The translations under genes were made by a program, and so were the position numbers. This document shows, in pieces, positions 13,100 to 23,642 of a DNA stretch of 64,000 nucleotides. The notes under the pieces were generated by a model that worked only from the letters and a program-made list of their open reading frames with translations, was not told the DNA's origin and searched no databases. The stretch spans positions 29,343,349 through 29,407,348 of the forward strand of contig CM038702.1 in assembly GCA_021613375.1 (NCBI GenBank), read 5' to 3'. Numbering within the stretch: position 1 is the stretch's first letter; every line of letters begins with the position of its first letter. Source of the DNA: Megaleporinus macrocephalus. Its lineage: Eukaryota > Chordata > Actinopteri > Characiformes > Anostomidae.

Positions 13100-14317
13100 A
13101 GGAGTCAAGTTTATTTGTATAGCGCTTTTTACAACGATGTTGTCACATTAGCAGCTTTACTAAAGTTTAAAAGCATGAAAACATAGTCACAACACTTTAT
13201 GCACTGTGAGCAAGCAGAGGCGACCGTGGCAAGGAAAAATTCCCTCAAACCTGGAGAAGGAAAGCTTGGGAGGAACCAGACTCACAAACAGAGACCCATC
13301 CTCCTCTGGTCGAACATTATTTAAAATTAATAAACTAAAGCTTAGTCTAAAGGTAAAAGCTTTAGAAACTGCACAGGTGATACATCTGGATGATACAGTG
13401 ATGCAGTTGAGGATTTTGCAAATGGCACAAATGGAAAAGAGAACTGGGGGGGGGCCCTGGTGGTCAGTCCTTTAACAGTAATCAGTGGGACAGGTGGGCG
13501 GTTATTACCTCAGAAAGAGAAAAGAGACAAAGTTAGTTCTGGTTTGGGTTAGTACAGAGGATGACAAGCGTTTGATAGTGAAGCTGGCGACTTTGGCAGA
13601 TCTGATTATGAACAGATTGAACTAAAAGGAGAGAAGCTGCACAGGTGTTACATCTGGAGGATACAGCAATGCTGTTGAGGTGTAGCAGAAAGAGGACAGC
13701 TGGACAAGTGGGCGGTTATTTCCTCAGAAAGAAAGAGAAAAAGAAAAACAAAGTTAGTTCTGGTTTGGGTTAGTGTAGAGGATGAGAAGCATTTCAGAGT
13801 ATAGTTGGTAACTCTGGCAGATTTGATTATAACTAAATAAATGATTGAACTAAAAGGAGAGAAGCTGCACAGGTGGTACAAGTCAAGGTGCAGACGATGA
13901 CAAAGATGAGAGGAGAACTTGTTAGTGCCAGGTGACGAGGAGGTACTGATGGTTGGTTCTCCAACAGTATTTGGCGGAACAGGTGCAAGGTTATTACCTC
14001 AGAAAGAAAAGAATAAAAATTAGTTCTGGATTGGTTTAAAATAGAGTATGAGAAGCATTCTAGAGTTTAGCTCAGTCACCAAAAGCTAAAAAAAACAAGT
14101 ATAATTTCAGTCTGACTTAAATGTAGAGCCCCGAACATTAACTGGGATATTATTCCAATTTAGGGGCTTTGTAGGAAAAACCTCCACCCCCAAATTGAAG
14201 TCTTCAAAATTTTGGGAACTAATAGAAAACCAGCATCATGTGATCTGAGTAAATGTGGTGGTTCATAATAGGAAATTGCAGGTACTACGGTGGGAGACCG
14301 TGGAGGGATTCATTAAG
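13100..14317 (-). mobile_element. L2-like LINE 3' end, antisense, with internal tandem repeats
   Basis: 13100-13330 is the reverse complement of the LINE 3' terminus seen at 8640-8867 (tatagcgctttttacaa, then ggcaaggaaaaattccctc). Upstream in LINE orientation lie three tandem copies of a roughly 230-bp block, marked by tattacctcagaaagaaa/tatttcctcagaaagaaa near 13502, 13711 and 13993 and by agttagttctggttt. The remainder to 14317 is probably the same element's 3'UTR. No coding frame survives. Confidence 0.7.
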
Positions 14318-14321
14318 TCAG

Positions 14322-14888
14322 TTTAATGGGCTCCATTGATGGAGGTCTGCTACTTCAGTTAATACGGTAGTTGGCCAGAACCTTTATGGCAGGTCTGCTA
14401 CTGCAGTTAATACGGTAGTTTGCTGTTTTAGAGCGCAGGACCAAGATGGCTCCCCACAGTGAGTTACCAGCGTGCACATGTGCTTGGTCTGCCGTGTGAG
14501 TGTTCCAGAAAGGCCAAACTTAATGAGAGAGTTTTCCTCTCAGTGGAGTGTGAGTTCCATTAAGCGAGGAGCTATGGTCGCATCTTAAGGGTGCTGAATT
14601 GTGGTGTGCTATTTAAGTGCGGGGAGCACACAGGAAAAGCAGCGGTATATATTTGCCTTATGGTTTATGTCTATGTCACTGTTTTAGGCTTTTGAAACAG
14701 CATTTTGGTAATATGTTTGGTATATGAGCTGGTTTTACTAAGATGGCCTGGCTTTGGGCCCTGTCTGTGCCATTGTCTTAAGAATTGTGATTAATTTTGT
14801 GATTAAATAAATGCTGAAGCTGATTTAAATCAATTGGGTGTATTAACACTGCTCTATTTGCCTCCTACTGCATTGGGCAAGTGTCACA
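14322..14888 (+). repeat. 5' LTR
   Basis: Matches 20537-21100. The canonical TG start has become TT here (TTTAATGGG versus TGTAATGGG in the 3' LTR); the end is ...GTGTCACA. It has a TATATAT at 14646-14652, a likely promoter, and an AATAAA at 14806-14811, a likely polyadenylation signal. A 40-bp internal near-repeat (gtctgctac, then ttaatacggtag) occurs twice near its start. Confidence 0.93.
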
Positions 14889-14892
14889 GTTT

Positions 14893-14910
14893 TGGCGCTG
14901 TGAGCAGGGT
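14893..14910 (+). promoter_or_regulatory. Primer-binding site candidate
   Basis: TGGCGCTGTGAGCAGGGT begins 4 nt after the 5' LTR. A TGG start is expected for pairing with the CCA end of a tRNA. I did not identify the tRNA. Confidence 0.6.
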
Positions 14911-15053
14911 TTATTAGTAATTTGGGAGGCATATGTTTTGAGAATTAAAGTTGGAGTATATAAAACAGTGGCATAGACATAAAATAACAGGGACTGTGGC
15001 TGGGGACCTGGATTTTGGACGGCACTGCATTGAGAAGAACCCCGGGTTATAAG

Positions 15054-16197
15054 ATGTCTGTGGTGGAATTGGAGGAGGAGCTCAAGGCTTTGCGGGAAAG
15101 ACTGATCAGGGAAAAGACTGAGATGGATAAATTGAAAAATCAAAATGAGGAACTGACTGCCCAGTTATTGGGCAAGGGACAGACTCCATCTGGGAAAAAT
15201 AAGAGTCCACATAGTACATGTCCACCATCACCTGCCGCATCTGTTGCTCTGAGTAAAACTTTAGTTGAAGTGATGTATGTGCCTAAAGATAAAAAAAATG
15301 TAATGTTTTCTGGTCAACCAGGTACTATACCATTTCATGAGTGGGTGGATGAATTACAGAATTCATTCAATTTTAGGCGTTATGGGCAGAGGGAGCAGGC
15401 TGCCCTTCTTTATGGTCATTTAGAAGGGGAGGCTAGGCAGGAAATTAGACATAGTCCATCTGAAGTTAGAAAAAATCCTAATTTAATATTGGAAACATTA
15501 AAAGAAGCTTATGGGCAGCCGTATTCATTAACCATCACTCAGAAGAGGTTTTTTGATAGAAAGCAGAAGGAAGGAGAGGGTTTGCGGGAGTTTTCACATG
15601 CTTTATTGGCTCTATCTGAGGATATTAACCGGTGTAATGGTGGGTTGGAGTTATGTAGTGACCAGACAGTACGAAAATCAGTTTGCAGAGAATGTAAGGG
15701 ATTCATCTTTACGTAGGGAACTGAAAAGGTTGATTCGGCAGGAGCCTGAAATTAAGTTTTGTTCTCTTCGTAGAGAGGCAATATTGTTCTGGGAAGAAGG
15801 TCAGTCTAGTGGGAAAAGTGCTCATACATATGAAATGGAAGGGACAGTAGTTGAATGTTCTGGGGTTGCAAGTAGTACTTCTAATTTTGATTCTTTTGTT
15901 TCAGAATTTAGGGATATGCTAAAGAAACAGGAGGAGAAATTGGAGGGGCTTGCACGGAAGGTAGAAGCTCTACAAATGCAGAAAGGTAGGCGTATTGGAG
16001 GGTCAAGGCAGGAACCCAGGTTTGATTCTGCTGGTAGGCCTATTTGTTTTAAGTGTCAGGGAGCGGGGCATATTGCTCGGTTATGTAGGGCAGGAATAAC
16101 TAATTCAGAGTTGAACAGTAGTCAAGGAGCACTTTTGGAACAGGTAAGGGTTGTGGGGCAGGTCCAAGAGCAGCAGGGAAACTTCAACCCCCTGTAG
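15054..16197 (+). pseudogene. gag: Retrotransposon Gag, one apparent frameshift
   Basis: Starts at an ATG giving MSVVELEEELKALRERL, a coiled-coil N terminus (about residues 3-50). A Gag capsid-like region follows (FHEWVDELQNSF, LYGHLEGEARQEI, LRE/RQEPEI). A CCHC zinc knuckle, C-x2-C-x4-H-x4-C (CFKCQGAGHIARLC), lies at 16045-16086. The N-terminal frame runs into a stop at 15716, while homologous Gag sequence continues in another frame. The switch maps to the AAAA run at 15674-15677 and is best explained by one extra A. Gag packages the element RNA into cytoplasmic particles. As assembled, this copy would make a truncated Gag. A sequencing error in the short A run is an alternative. Confidence 0.85.
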
Positions 16198-19100
16198 CGC
16201 CGAGCCAAGTTACAGGTGGGGGGCAGCTGGGCTCAGGGAATGTTATTAGTTCTTCTAAGGAGGTGCTTAATACTTTGATGGGACCAACACCAGTCATTGA
16301 AGTAGAAATGGGTGGTGTTGTGGTCCCTTGTTTGTTAGATACTGGATCCATGGTAACAATTATAACAGAAAGTTTTTTTAAACAACATTTTGCATGTAAA
16401 GGTGAAGGTCTTTTGAAAAAATGTGGGTGGTTGACATTAAAGGCAGCAAATGGCCTCTCAATACCATATTTGGGTTTTTTGCAAATGGATCTTAAAATCA
16501 TGGAAAAATTAATTCCTCAGTGTGGAATTTTGGTTGTAAAAGATCCAGAGGATCCTGTGACTAAGTCAAAAAGAGAACTTGTCCCTGGCCTGGTTGGCAT
16601 GAATGTAATAAAGGAGTGTAGTGGTTTGTTGCCCTGTCAATTTAATCAATCTTTGAAACAATGTTCTGAGTTGGCAGAAGGGTTTGTTAAAGTGATGGCG
16701 GCATCAGCCGTGGTGGTACCTGCAGGGTCTATGTGCCTGGTTCCAGCAACTGGTTTTCAAGATACCGTTGCTACAGGTTATGCTGCCCTAGTAGAAGGTT
16801 TAGAAGTAGAGGAAGGGGCATTGCCTGCTAACCTTTTTGTAGCCTCTGCTTATGTATGGGTAGAGGAGGGGAACTTAATGGTGCCAGTTGTTAATGTTGG
16901 CACTCTTGATAGAACTCTGCAGCCACATACACGAATTGCACGTTTGGTTCAAGGGGAAGTGGTTGCAGGTGGAGTGTCATCAGTACACTTTCAGGAGCTA
17001 GCATGTGGAGAGATTCGAGTGTCTATTTGCTCACATGAGGTAGATGTGGGGAATCAGCAAGGGAGTATGTTCGACCAGCAGCCATTTAAGCTGGATAACC
17101 CATACTTATCTGAGGATCAGACGAGGCAGGCAATGGCATTGATAAGGGGGTATGCGGATGTGTTTGCATATAGTGATGATGATCTGGGGGGTACAGATTT
17201 AATACAGCATGAGATCCCTCTGTTGGACGATGTTCCAGTAAGACAGCGATATCGTAGACTTCCTCCTAGTCAATATGAAGAAGTCAAAGCACATATTAGA
17301 CAGTTGTTGGAGAGAGGGGTCATTAGTGAGAGCAGTAGTCCATATTCCTCACCTCTTGTGATTGTGAAGAAGAAGGATGGGGCCCTGAGGATGTGTGTTG
17401 ATTATAGACAGTTGAATTGGAAAACCCGAAAAGACGCATATCCACTTCCAAGAATTGAGGAATCTATGGATGCTTTAAGTGGTGCACAGTGGTTTTCCAC
17501 TCTGGATCTTGCTAGTGGTTATAATCAAGTGGTGGTGGCAGAAAAAGATCGACATAAAACTGCATTCTGTACACCATTTGGTCTTTTTGAATTTAATAGA
17601 ATGCCTTTTGGATTGTGTAATGCACCAGGGACTTTTCAGCGTCTTATGGAGAGGATTTTTGGAGACCAACATTTTCAGTCGTTATTGCTTTATTTGGATG
17701 ATGTTGTCGTTTTCTCTACTTCTTTTGAGCAACATTTGCTTAAACTTCAGTTGGTGTTTTCACGATTTCAGGAGTGTGGTCTCAAAGTGAAGTGGAGTAA
17801 ATGTTCTTTTTTTCAGCAGAAAGTTTCATACTTAGGACATGTCATTTCGGCAGATGGGGTTTCCACAGATCTGGAGAAAGTTCGGGCAGTGGCAGAGTGG
17901 CCACGTCCTAAAAATAATACAGAGTTAAGGTCTTTCCTTGGCTTTGCTGGGTATTATAGGCGCTTTGTGAAAAATTTCTCGCAGCTTGCTGCTCCGTTAC
18001 ATGCGTTGTCTGCTGGTAGATCTGTTAAAGTGGGGAAGGTTTGGAATTTAAATCCCTCATTTGTACAATCATGGGATGAAAAGTGTGAAGGTGCATTCCA
18101 GGCCTTGAAGCAGAAATTGGTCTCAGCCCCAGTCTTGGCGTATGCAGATTTTTCAAAGCCATTTTTTGTAGAAATTGATGCAAGTCATCAAGGTCTGGGT
18201 GCGGTATTATCACAGGATGGGGGACAGGGAAGAAGGCCCGTAGCTTATGCCAGCCGGGGTCTGAGGCCATCTGAGAGGAATATGGAAAATTATAGTGCCA
18301 TGAAGTTGGAACTTTTAGCCCTGAAGTGGGCCGTTACAGATAAGTTCCGGGAGTATTTACTTGGCCATAAATTCACAGTTTTTACGGATAATAATCCACT
18401 GAGTCATTTAAAGACTGCTAGGCTTGGGGCGATTGAACAGAGATGGGCTTCAGAATTGGCTCAGTTCGATTTTGAGATTCAGTATAGGCCAGGTAGTCAG
18501 AATGGTAATGCAGATGCTCTTTCCCGGCAAGGTCGAATGTCATCTGAGTTGATGGGAAGAAATATAGTAGATGATGATGTGAGGCTGGCAGAACCAGTTT
18601 TTGTCAATGAACAGGGTGCTGTTTCTACTTTCCCTGTGTATTCCAGTAGTTTTCTGGTGGCCCAACAAAAAGCAGACCCAGTAATTTCATCTTTTTGGAA
18701 GTATTGGGCGAGAGAAGTAAAACCTAGCAGGGCGGAAAGAGCCATCGAGGATGGAAAAGTGTTGGAGTTGATCAGACAATGGGATAAGTTGGAAAACGAG
18801 GAGGGTGTGCTCTATCGTCAGTTTGTTGATACTCGGTCTGGTTATTGGAGACAGTTAGTGTTACCTCAGTCTCTACAGGGAAAGGTACTTCATTGCATGC
18901 ATGATGAGCATGGACATCAGGGGGTGGACAGGACTTTTAAGTTGGTGAGGACTAGGTGCTATTGGCCTGGTATGTATCAGGACATAGAACAGTACTGTAA
19001 GAAGTGTGAGAGGTGCACTGTAGCTAAAGCACCATTACCTAGAGTTATTACTGAAATGGGGAGTGTGATGGCATCAAAGCCAATGGAGGTAATTACGATG

Positions 19101-20201
19101 GATTTTACTGTACTGGAGCCGTCCAGTGATGGACGTGAAAATGTTTTAATTTTCACGGATGTTTTTTCTAAGTATACTGTTGCGGTTCCTACAAGAGATC
19201 AAAAAGCAGCAACTGTGGCCAAAGCATTGGTCAAAGAATGGATTCAGAAGTATGGTGTTCCACAGAGGATTCATTCAGATCAGGGGAGGTGTTTTGAAGC
19301 AGAAATAGTTTCAGGTCTCTGTAAAGTATACAATATGAAACATTCTCGAACAACCCCTTATCATCCTCAAGGTAATGGCCAGTGTGAAAGGTTCAATAGA
19401 ACCCTTCACGATTTACTTAGAACCCTTCCACCAGCTAAAAAGAGGAAATGGGTAGAGCACCTTCCTGAGGTAGTGTTTGCCTATAACACCACAGAACATG
19501 CTAGTACTGGTTTTACACAGTATTTTTTAATGTTTGGGCAGACTCCTAATTTGCCAATTGATATTTTGTTAAGTGCAAATACAGAACAGTTTTTAGGGAC
19601 CAAAGATGATTGGGTTCTTGAGCATCAGAATCGTCTGCAAGAAGCATATCAGCAAGCAAGGGGGCAGCTACATCATGCAGCAGCACTGCGGAGGAAATAT
19701 CAGGGGGTGCCCACTCCCGATAGCTTGTTGCAGATTGGTCAATTAGTGTACCGTAAGAATCATGGTTGGCAGGGGAGACACAAGATACAGGATGTGTGGA
19801 TGAGTGTTCCATTTAGAGTGATATCGCAGCCTGATCCAGACAAGGCAGTGTATACAGTGGTGCCAATAGATGGTTCATTGGATCCTAAGAATATTCATAG
19901 AACTGAGCTGCGCCCTTGTAGCCAGGAGTTGGAGGTTGAAGAGGTAGCGGAGCGGGCCCAGGGGGACCATCCGACTGACAATGGTGAGTCATTGGTTGAG
20001 GATGAGTTTAGGCCCTTGTGGGTTAGGCGAGAAGTGTGGACAGAGTCTGATGACAGAAGTCAAATGGGAGGTGGAGTGGTGGATGGAGAGGGGTTAGATG
20101 TTGGTAGGTTATCTCCCGAAGAAAGTGAGGGTATGCCCTCAAGGGCGTTACATGGGAATAATATGGACAGTGATATGGGGGGAGGCATGTGGCCAGTATG
20201 A
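16122..20201 (+). CDS. pol: Ty3/Gypsy Pol polyprotein (PR-RT-RH-IN)
   Basis: Open from 16122 to 20201 in the -1 frame relative to gag, overlapping it by 76 nt. Residue numbers here count from 16263. The aspartic protease has DTG at 26-28. The reverse transcriptase has YLDD at 477-480, preceded by FSTLDLASGY. RNase H has its first Asp at 639 (FVEIDAS). The integrase HHCC zinc finger starts at His880 (HDEHGHQG, later CKKCERC), and its core has D947 (MDFTV), D1006 (HSDQG) and E1042 (GQCERF), 35 residues after D1006. The order RT-RH-IN is that of Ty3/Gypsy. All catalytic residues I checked are present and no stop interrupts the frame, so the enzyme set may be functional. No chromodomain is obvious after the integrase. 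Expression would need the -1 frameshift signal at 16176-16234. Confidence 0.95.
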   Translation, partial: SRSTFGTGKGCGAGPRAAGKLQPPVAPSQVTGGGQLGSGNVISSSKEVLNTLMGPTPVIEVEMGGVVVPCLLDTGSMVTIITESFFKQHFACKGEGLLKKCGWLTLKAANGLSIPYLGFLQMDLKIMEKLIPQCGILVVKDPEDPVTKSKRELVPGLVGMNVIKECSGLLPCQFNQSLKQCSELAEGFVKVMAASAVVVPAGSMCLVPATGFQDTVATGYAALVEGLEVEEGALPANLFVASAYVWVEEGNLMVPVVNVGTLDRTLQPHTRIARLVQGEVVAGGVSSVHFQELACGEIRVSICSHEVDVGNQQGSMFDQQPFKLDNPYLSEDQTRQAMALIRGYADVFAYSDDDLGGTDLIQHEIPLLDDVPVRQRYRRLPPSQYEEVKAHIRQLLERGVISESSSPYSSPLVIVKKKDGALRMCVDYRQLNWKTRKDAYPLPRIEESMDALSGAQWFSTLDLASGYNQVVVAEKDRHKTAFCTPFGLFEFNRMPFGLCNAPGTFQRLMERIFGDQHFQSLLLYLDDVVVFSTSFEQHLLKLQLVFSRFQECGLKVKWSKCSFFQQKVSYLGHVISADGVSTDLEKVRAVAEWPRPKNNTELRSFLGFAGYYRRFVKNFSQLAAPLHALSAGRSVKVGKVWNLNPSFVQSWDEKCEGAFQALKQKLVSAPVLAYADFSKPFFVEIDASHQGLGAVLSQDGGQGRRPVAYASRGLRPSERNMENYSAMKLELLALKWAVTDKFREYLLGHKFTVFTDNNPLSHLKTARLGAIEQRWASELAQFDFEIQYRPGSQNGNADALSRQGRMSSELMGRNIVDDDVRLAEPVFVNEQGAVSTFPVYSSSFLVAQQKADPVISSFWKYWAREVKPSRAERAIEDGKVLELIRQWDKLENEEGVLYRQFVDTRSGYWRQLVLPQSLQGKVLHCMHDEHGHQGVDRTFKLVRTRCYWPGMYQDIEQYCKKCERCTVAKAPLPRVITEMGSVMASKPMEVITMDFTVLEPSSDGRENVLIFTDVFSKYTVAVPTRDQKAATVAKALVKEWIQKYGVPQRIHSDQGRCFEAEIVSGLCKVYNMKHSRTTPYHPQGNGQCERFNRTLHDLLRTLPPAKKRKWVEHLPEVVFAYNTTEHASTGFTQYFLMFGQTPNLPIDILLSANTEQFLGTKDDWVLEHQNRLQEAYQQARGQLHHAAALRRKYQGVPTPDSLLQIGQLVYRKNHGWQGRHKIQDVWMSVPFRVISQPDPDKAVYTVVPIDGSLDPKNIHRTELRPCSQELEVEEVAERAQGDHPTDNGESLVEDEFRPLWVRREVWTESDDRSQMGGGVVDGEGLDVGRLSPEESEGMPSRALHGNNMDSDMGGGMWPV
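16176..16234 (+). promoter_or_regulatory. Programmed -1 ribosomal frameshift signal (gag/pol)
   Basis: The slippery heptamer G GGA AAC (16176-16182) lies in the correct gag register, 12 nt before the gag stop. After a 5-nt spacer, the strand 16188-16196 (CCCCCTGTA) can pair with 16211-16220 (TACAGG, bulged T, GGG). The loop segment GAGCC (16202-16206) is complementary to GGCTC (16230-16234), which would make an H-type pseudoknot. Heptamer, spacing and structure match -1 signals of retroviruses and Gypsy elements. Folding was done by eye. Confidence 0.75.
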
Positions 20202-20520
20202 GGAGACAGGGGATGTAGTATCCCCTCAAGAGAAATTGCGAAGGTCTAGTAGACAAACGGCAGGGAAGCATACGAACCCGTTCCATTTACCAAGGTCAGC
20301 CATAGATAATGAGCTGGGGATTGGGGCTTGTCAGGATGGGCATGTTAGTTGTGTGTGGTTAACAGTCCTTAAAGACTTATTGTCTACGTTAGTAACCAGT
20401 TTGGGGAAGGGAGTGTAGAGATATGTGTTTATGTATGTATGTGTATATATACGTGTGGGTGTGTTTTTAATTAAAGGTTTTGTTGGGATGGCGTTTTTAG
20501 ATGTCATCGAGGCGATGATC

Positions 20521-20536
20521 AGCACAGCGGGGTAGA
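20521..20536 (+). promoter_or_regulatory. Polypurine tract candidate
   Basis: AGCACAGCGGGGTAGA ends exactly at the 3' LTR. The core GCGGGGTAGA is purine-rich but imperfect. It should prime plus-strand synthesis. The stretch 20202-20520 between pol and here holds no recognisable env gene, only a short low-complexity GT-rich segment (20418-20470). Confidence 0.55.
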
Positions 20537-21100
20537 TGTAATGGGCTCCATTGATGGAGGTCTGCTACTTCAGTTAATACGGTAGTTGGCCAGAACCTTT
20601 ATGGTAGGTCTGCTACTGCAGTTAATACGGTAGTTTGCTGTTTTAGAGCGCAGGACCAAGATGGCTCCCCACAGTGAGTTACCAGCGTGCACATGTGCTT
20701 GGTCTGCCGTGTGAGTGTTCCAGAAAGGCCAAACTTAATGGGAGAGTTTTCCTCTCAGTGGAGTGTGAGTTCCATTAAGCGAGGAGCTATGGTCGCGTCT
20801 TAAGGGTGCTGAACTGTGGTGTGCTATTTAAGTGCGGGGAGCACACAGGAAAAGCAGCGGTATATATTTGCCTTATGGTTTATGTCTATGTCACTGTTTT
20901 AGGCTTTTGAAACAGCATTTTGGTAATATGTTTGGTATATGAGCTGGTTTTACTAAGATGGCCTGGCTTTGGGCCCTGTCAGTGCCATTGTCTTAAGAAT
21001 TGAACATTTTGTGATTAAATAAATGCTGAAGCTGATTTAAATCAATTGGGTGTATTAACACTGCTCTATTTGCCTCCTACTGCATTGGGCAAGTGTCACA
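20537..21100 (+). repeat. 3' LTR
   Basis: TGTAATGGG...GTGTCACA, about 99% identical to the 5' LTR, followed by the target duplication TCAG. Confidence 0.94.
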
Positions 21101-21104
21101 TCAG

Positions 21105-22860
21105 TAAAAAAAATTATAGTCAATACAGAATTTAATAGGAAGCCAGGCTAGACATCCAAAGTGAATGTCCAGAGACCCAAACGGGTCATATTCAATGAGG
21201 ATGGCTGTAGGGGTTATGACACAGAGTCAAATTCAAGACACAGTACATTGAGTCAAGGGCTCATATTTAGAGAGAGTGGCTCTGGGGGTTCCATAACAAT
21301 TTGAATCAGACCAGAGGCCCAACACTTTCAGAATAAGGGTCATATTCAAGGTGTGGCTTAAAGAACACTGACAGTTGGAGACAATCAGGCCAATATCTCA
21401 ACACACCACATTCAGTGACGTGGTCAAGGGTTAAAATTTAGAAAGAGTGGCTCTGGGAGTTCTACAGTAACGTGAATCAGACCATGAGGTTCAACAGCAT
21501 CATAATGAGGGTCATATTTAATAGGAATTGGATGAAAGAACTCTAGGACAGTCAGAGAAAATCAGGCCAATATCTTAACCCACCACATTTAGTGACCTGG
21601 TCATATTAATTAGCATAGGCTCTAAGAGCTCAGTATCGAGCACAATCAAGCTCAAAATCCAACACCATCAATGTGAGGGCCAAATTCATTAAGACAGGCT
21701 ATGGGGTCTCTGAATTATCTAGAATCAGACCGATGAGCAAAAACATACTGAGAAACGAGTAAAATTCATTGACTCTGACTATGTGTTCATATTGAAAGAC
21801 AACGGCTATGGGAGTTAGGAAACAACAAGAATCAGGCCTGAGACACAACACTTTAAGCATGGAGGTCATAATAAATGGTTGTGGCTCTTGAAGATTATAG
21901 ACATCCAAAGTGAATGTCTAGAGACCCAACACCTCCAGCAAAAGGGTCTTCTACAATAAGTATGGCTGTATGGCCTCTGACACAGAGTCAATGTCAAGAC
22001 ACAGTACATTGAAAGAGTGGCTCTGGGAGTTCTACAATAAACCTTATCAAACCAAGAGGTCCAACAGCATCAGAATGAGGGTCATATTTAAGAGGATTGG
22101 CTGAAAGAACTCTAGGACAGTCGGAGACAATCAGGCCAATATCTCAACACGCCACATTCAGTGACGTGGTCTTAATTTGCATTGGATCTAAGAGCTCAGT
22201 ATTAAGCAGTCAAGCTTAAAAGCCAACACCATCAATGTAGGGACCAAATGTATTAAGACAGGTTATAAAATTTCTGAATGATCTAGATTCAGACAGATTA
22301 AGAAATACATACAGAAAAAGGCATCAAATTCATTGACTCTGACTTGACTCTGCTTGATACTCAGCTCTTAGAGCCAATGCAAATTTAGACCGATAAACAA
22401 ATGCATACAGAGAAAGGGGTCAATTTCATTGACACTGACTATGTGCTCAAATTCAATGACACTGACTATGTGCTCATATTGAAAGACCAAGTCTATGGGA
22501 GTAAAGAAACAACAATTGGAGTTAGAAAACAACCAGAATCAAGCCCGAGACACAACACCTTAAGCATGGAGGTCATAATAAATGGTTGCCCAACATCTCC
22601 ATCAAATGGTTTTTATTCATTAAGGATGACTCTAAGGCTTCTGACACAGAATCAATGTCAAGACACAGTACATTGAGTCAATGGCTCATATTTAGATGGA
22701 GTGGCTCTGGGAGTTCTATAACAACTTGAATCAGGCCAGAAGCCCAACACCTTAAGAATAAGGTTCATATTCAGCGGTTTTGGATGAAAGAACTATAGGA
22801 CAGTCAGAGACAATCAGGCCATTATCTCGACACACAACCCAATCTCGCTCCCTATGCATA
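21105..22860. repeat. Satellite family B, largest island
   Basis: Tandem subunits of about 85 bp share a consensus like ggtcatattcaat ... ggctgtgggagttct ... caatgtc ... caacacc. Different subunits recur in a fixed order, giving a higher-order unit of about 700 bp: the block acaacactttaagcatggag near 21850 recurs near 22555. There is a local duplication at about 22425-22480 and a short inverted segment at 22344-22384. No coding capacity. Confidence 0.88.
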
Positions 22861-22884
22861 CTGCCACAGAGTGAGGGATGAAGA

Positions 22885-22950
22885 TACACACATTATTATT
22901 ATCATTAATAATAATAATGTATTTATTATTTTCTTCTTCTTCTTCTAAAT
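22885..22950. repeat. (ATT)n/(TTC)n microsatellite
   Basis: Imperfect trinucleotide runs (attattatcattaataataa, then ttcttcttcttcttc) at the right edge of the satellite island. Confidence 0.85.
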
Positions 22951-23559
22951 GCTGCTTTGTCAATACAATTGTTAAAATTGGTCAAGCCAATGAAGCAATC
23001 TTGAAGTGATTAAGACTTCAAGAGGGTTTGTTAGGTTTGTCTTTGGCTACTTTTTTCTGGTGTGTAGAGGCAAACATAATTTTCACCTAAACGTATTCCT
23101 TCTTTTATTCTCTGTTTCTTTACTTCATTATTTCTTTATTTCTGCTCAGGTTCTGATAAGCCTAAATTAACTGATTAGTATCCAGGCTGAAATAATGATG
23201 CATTATGCAGCTTCAGAAATGATGTGCAAGGTTGCCAGTTTAACAAAGGAATTTACTTTGTCATTCTTGTTCGTTTTAGTTCACTCACTTGTAACAGGAA
23301 TTCAGTCATAATAGGCTACGTATGGAAACATCCCAACATATGTATGGTTTTAGTCAACAAGAATGTGCTCAGACAAAGACTCTTACTGTGAAGTTCTGGT
23401 TGCTAGGTTGCTAAGGTTGCTATCCAATTTGAGCGTGATTGCGACAATTGATATCAAGGTTTTGAAGCAAAGATTGTTTAATGGAGGGTTTTAGTTAGGG
23501 CACTACATTTCATACAGCCTCCTCTATGAAAGCTTATGCATTGAAATGAAAGGGAACGC

Positions 23560-23642
23560 CCCCCAGATGTCGGACTATATGTACTTCCGCCTAAGCCTCG
23601 GAAGCCACGGAATCACAACGGGCTTTTCCCTCCACACAGTGT
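23560..23642 (+). promoter_or_regulatory. Candidate promoter/first exon with paired ETS sites
   Basis: In non-repetitive DNA there is an ACTTCCGC at 23583-23590 and a convergent CGGAAGC at 23599-23605. These are two ETS-type sites of the kind found in core promoters. A pyrimidine-rich stretch (ttttccctcc, 23624-23633) and a good 5' splice site (gt|gtaagc, donor at 23643) follow. It could be the start of the chromodomain-like gene further right, with the transposon inserted in its intron. That link is inference. 22950-23970 otherwise shows nothing recognisable. Confidence 0.35.

Larger units (their letters stand above)
14322..21100 (+). mobile_element. Nearly intact Ty3/Gypsy LTR retrotransposon, 6.8 kb
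   Basis: Two LTRs (567 and 564 bp) flank gag and a complete protease-RT-RNase H-integrase pol in the Gypsy order. The 4-bp target duplication TCAG lies at 14318-14321 and 21101-21104. The LTRs differ by about six substitutions and one short complex indel, roughly 1%, so the insertion is recent. It sits beside satellite and LINE debris. Gag carries one apparent 1-bp insertion; pol is open throughout. I did not assign a clade within Ty3/Gypsy. Confidence 0.95.

Noticed and set aside
19546..19812. Antisense frames inside the Gypsy pol gene (also 18025-18270 and 18497-18745)
   Set aside because: Shadows of the long, domain-rich pol frame. No features of their own.
21105..22860. Possible CRISPR-like array of short repeats
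   Set aside because: Subunits are tandem, diverged, and without unique spacers, in a vertebrate genome. It is satellite DNA.
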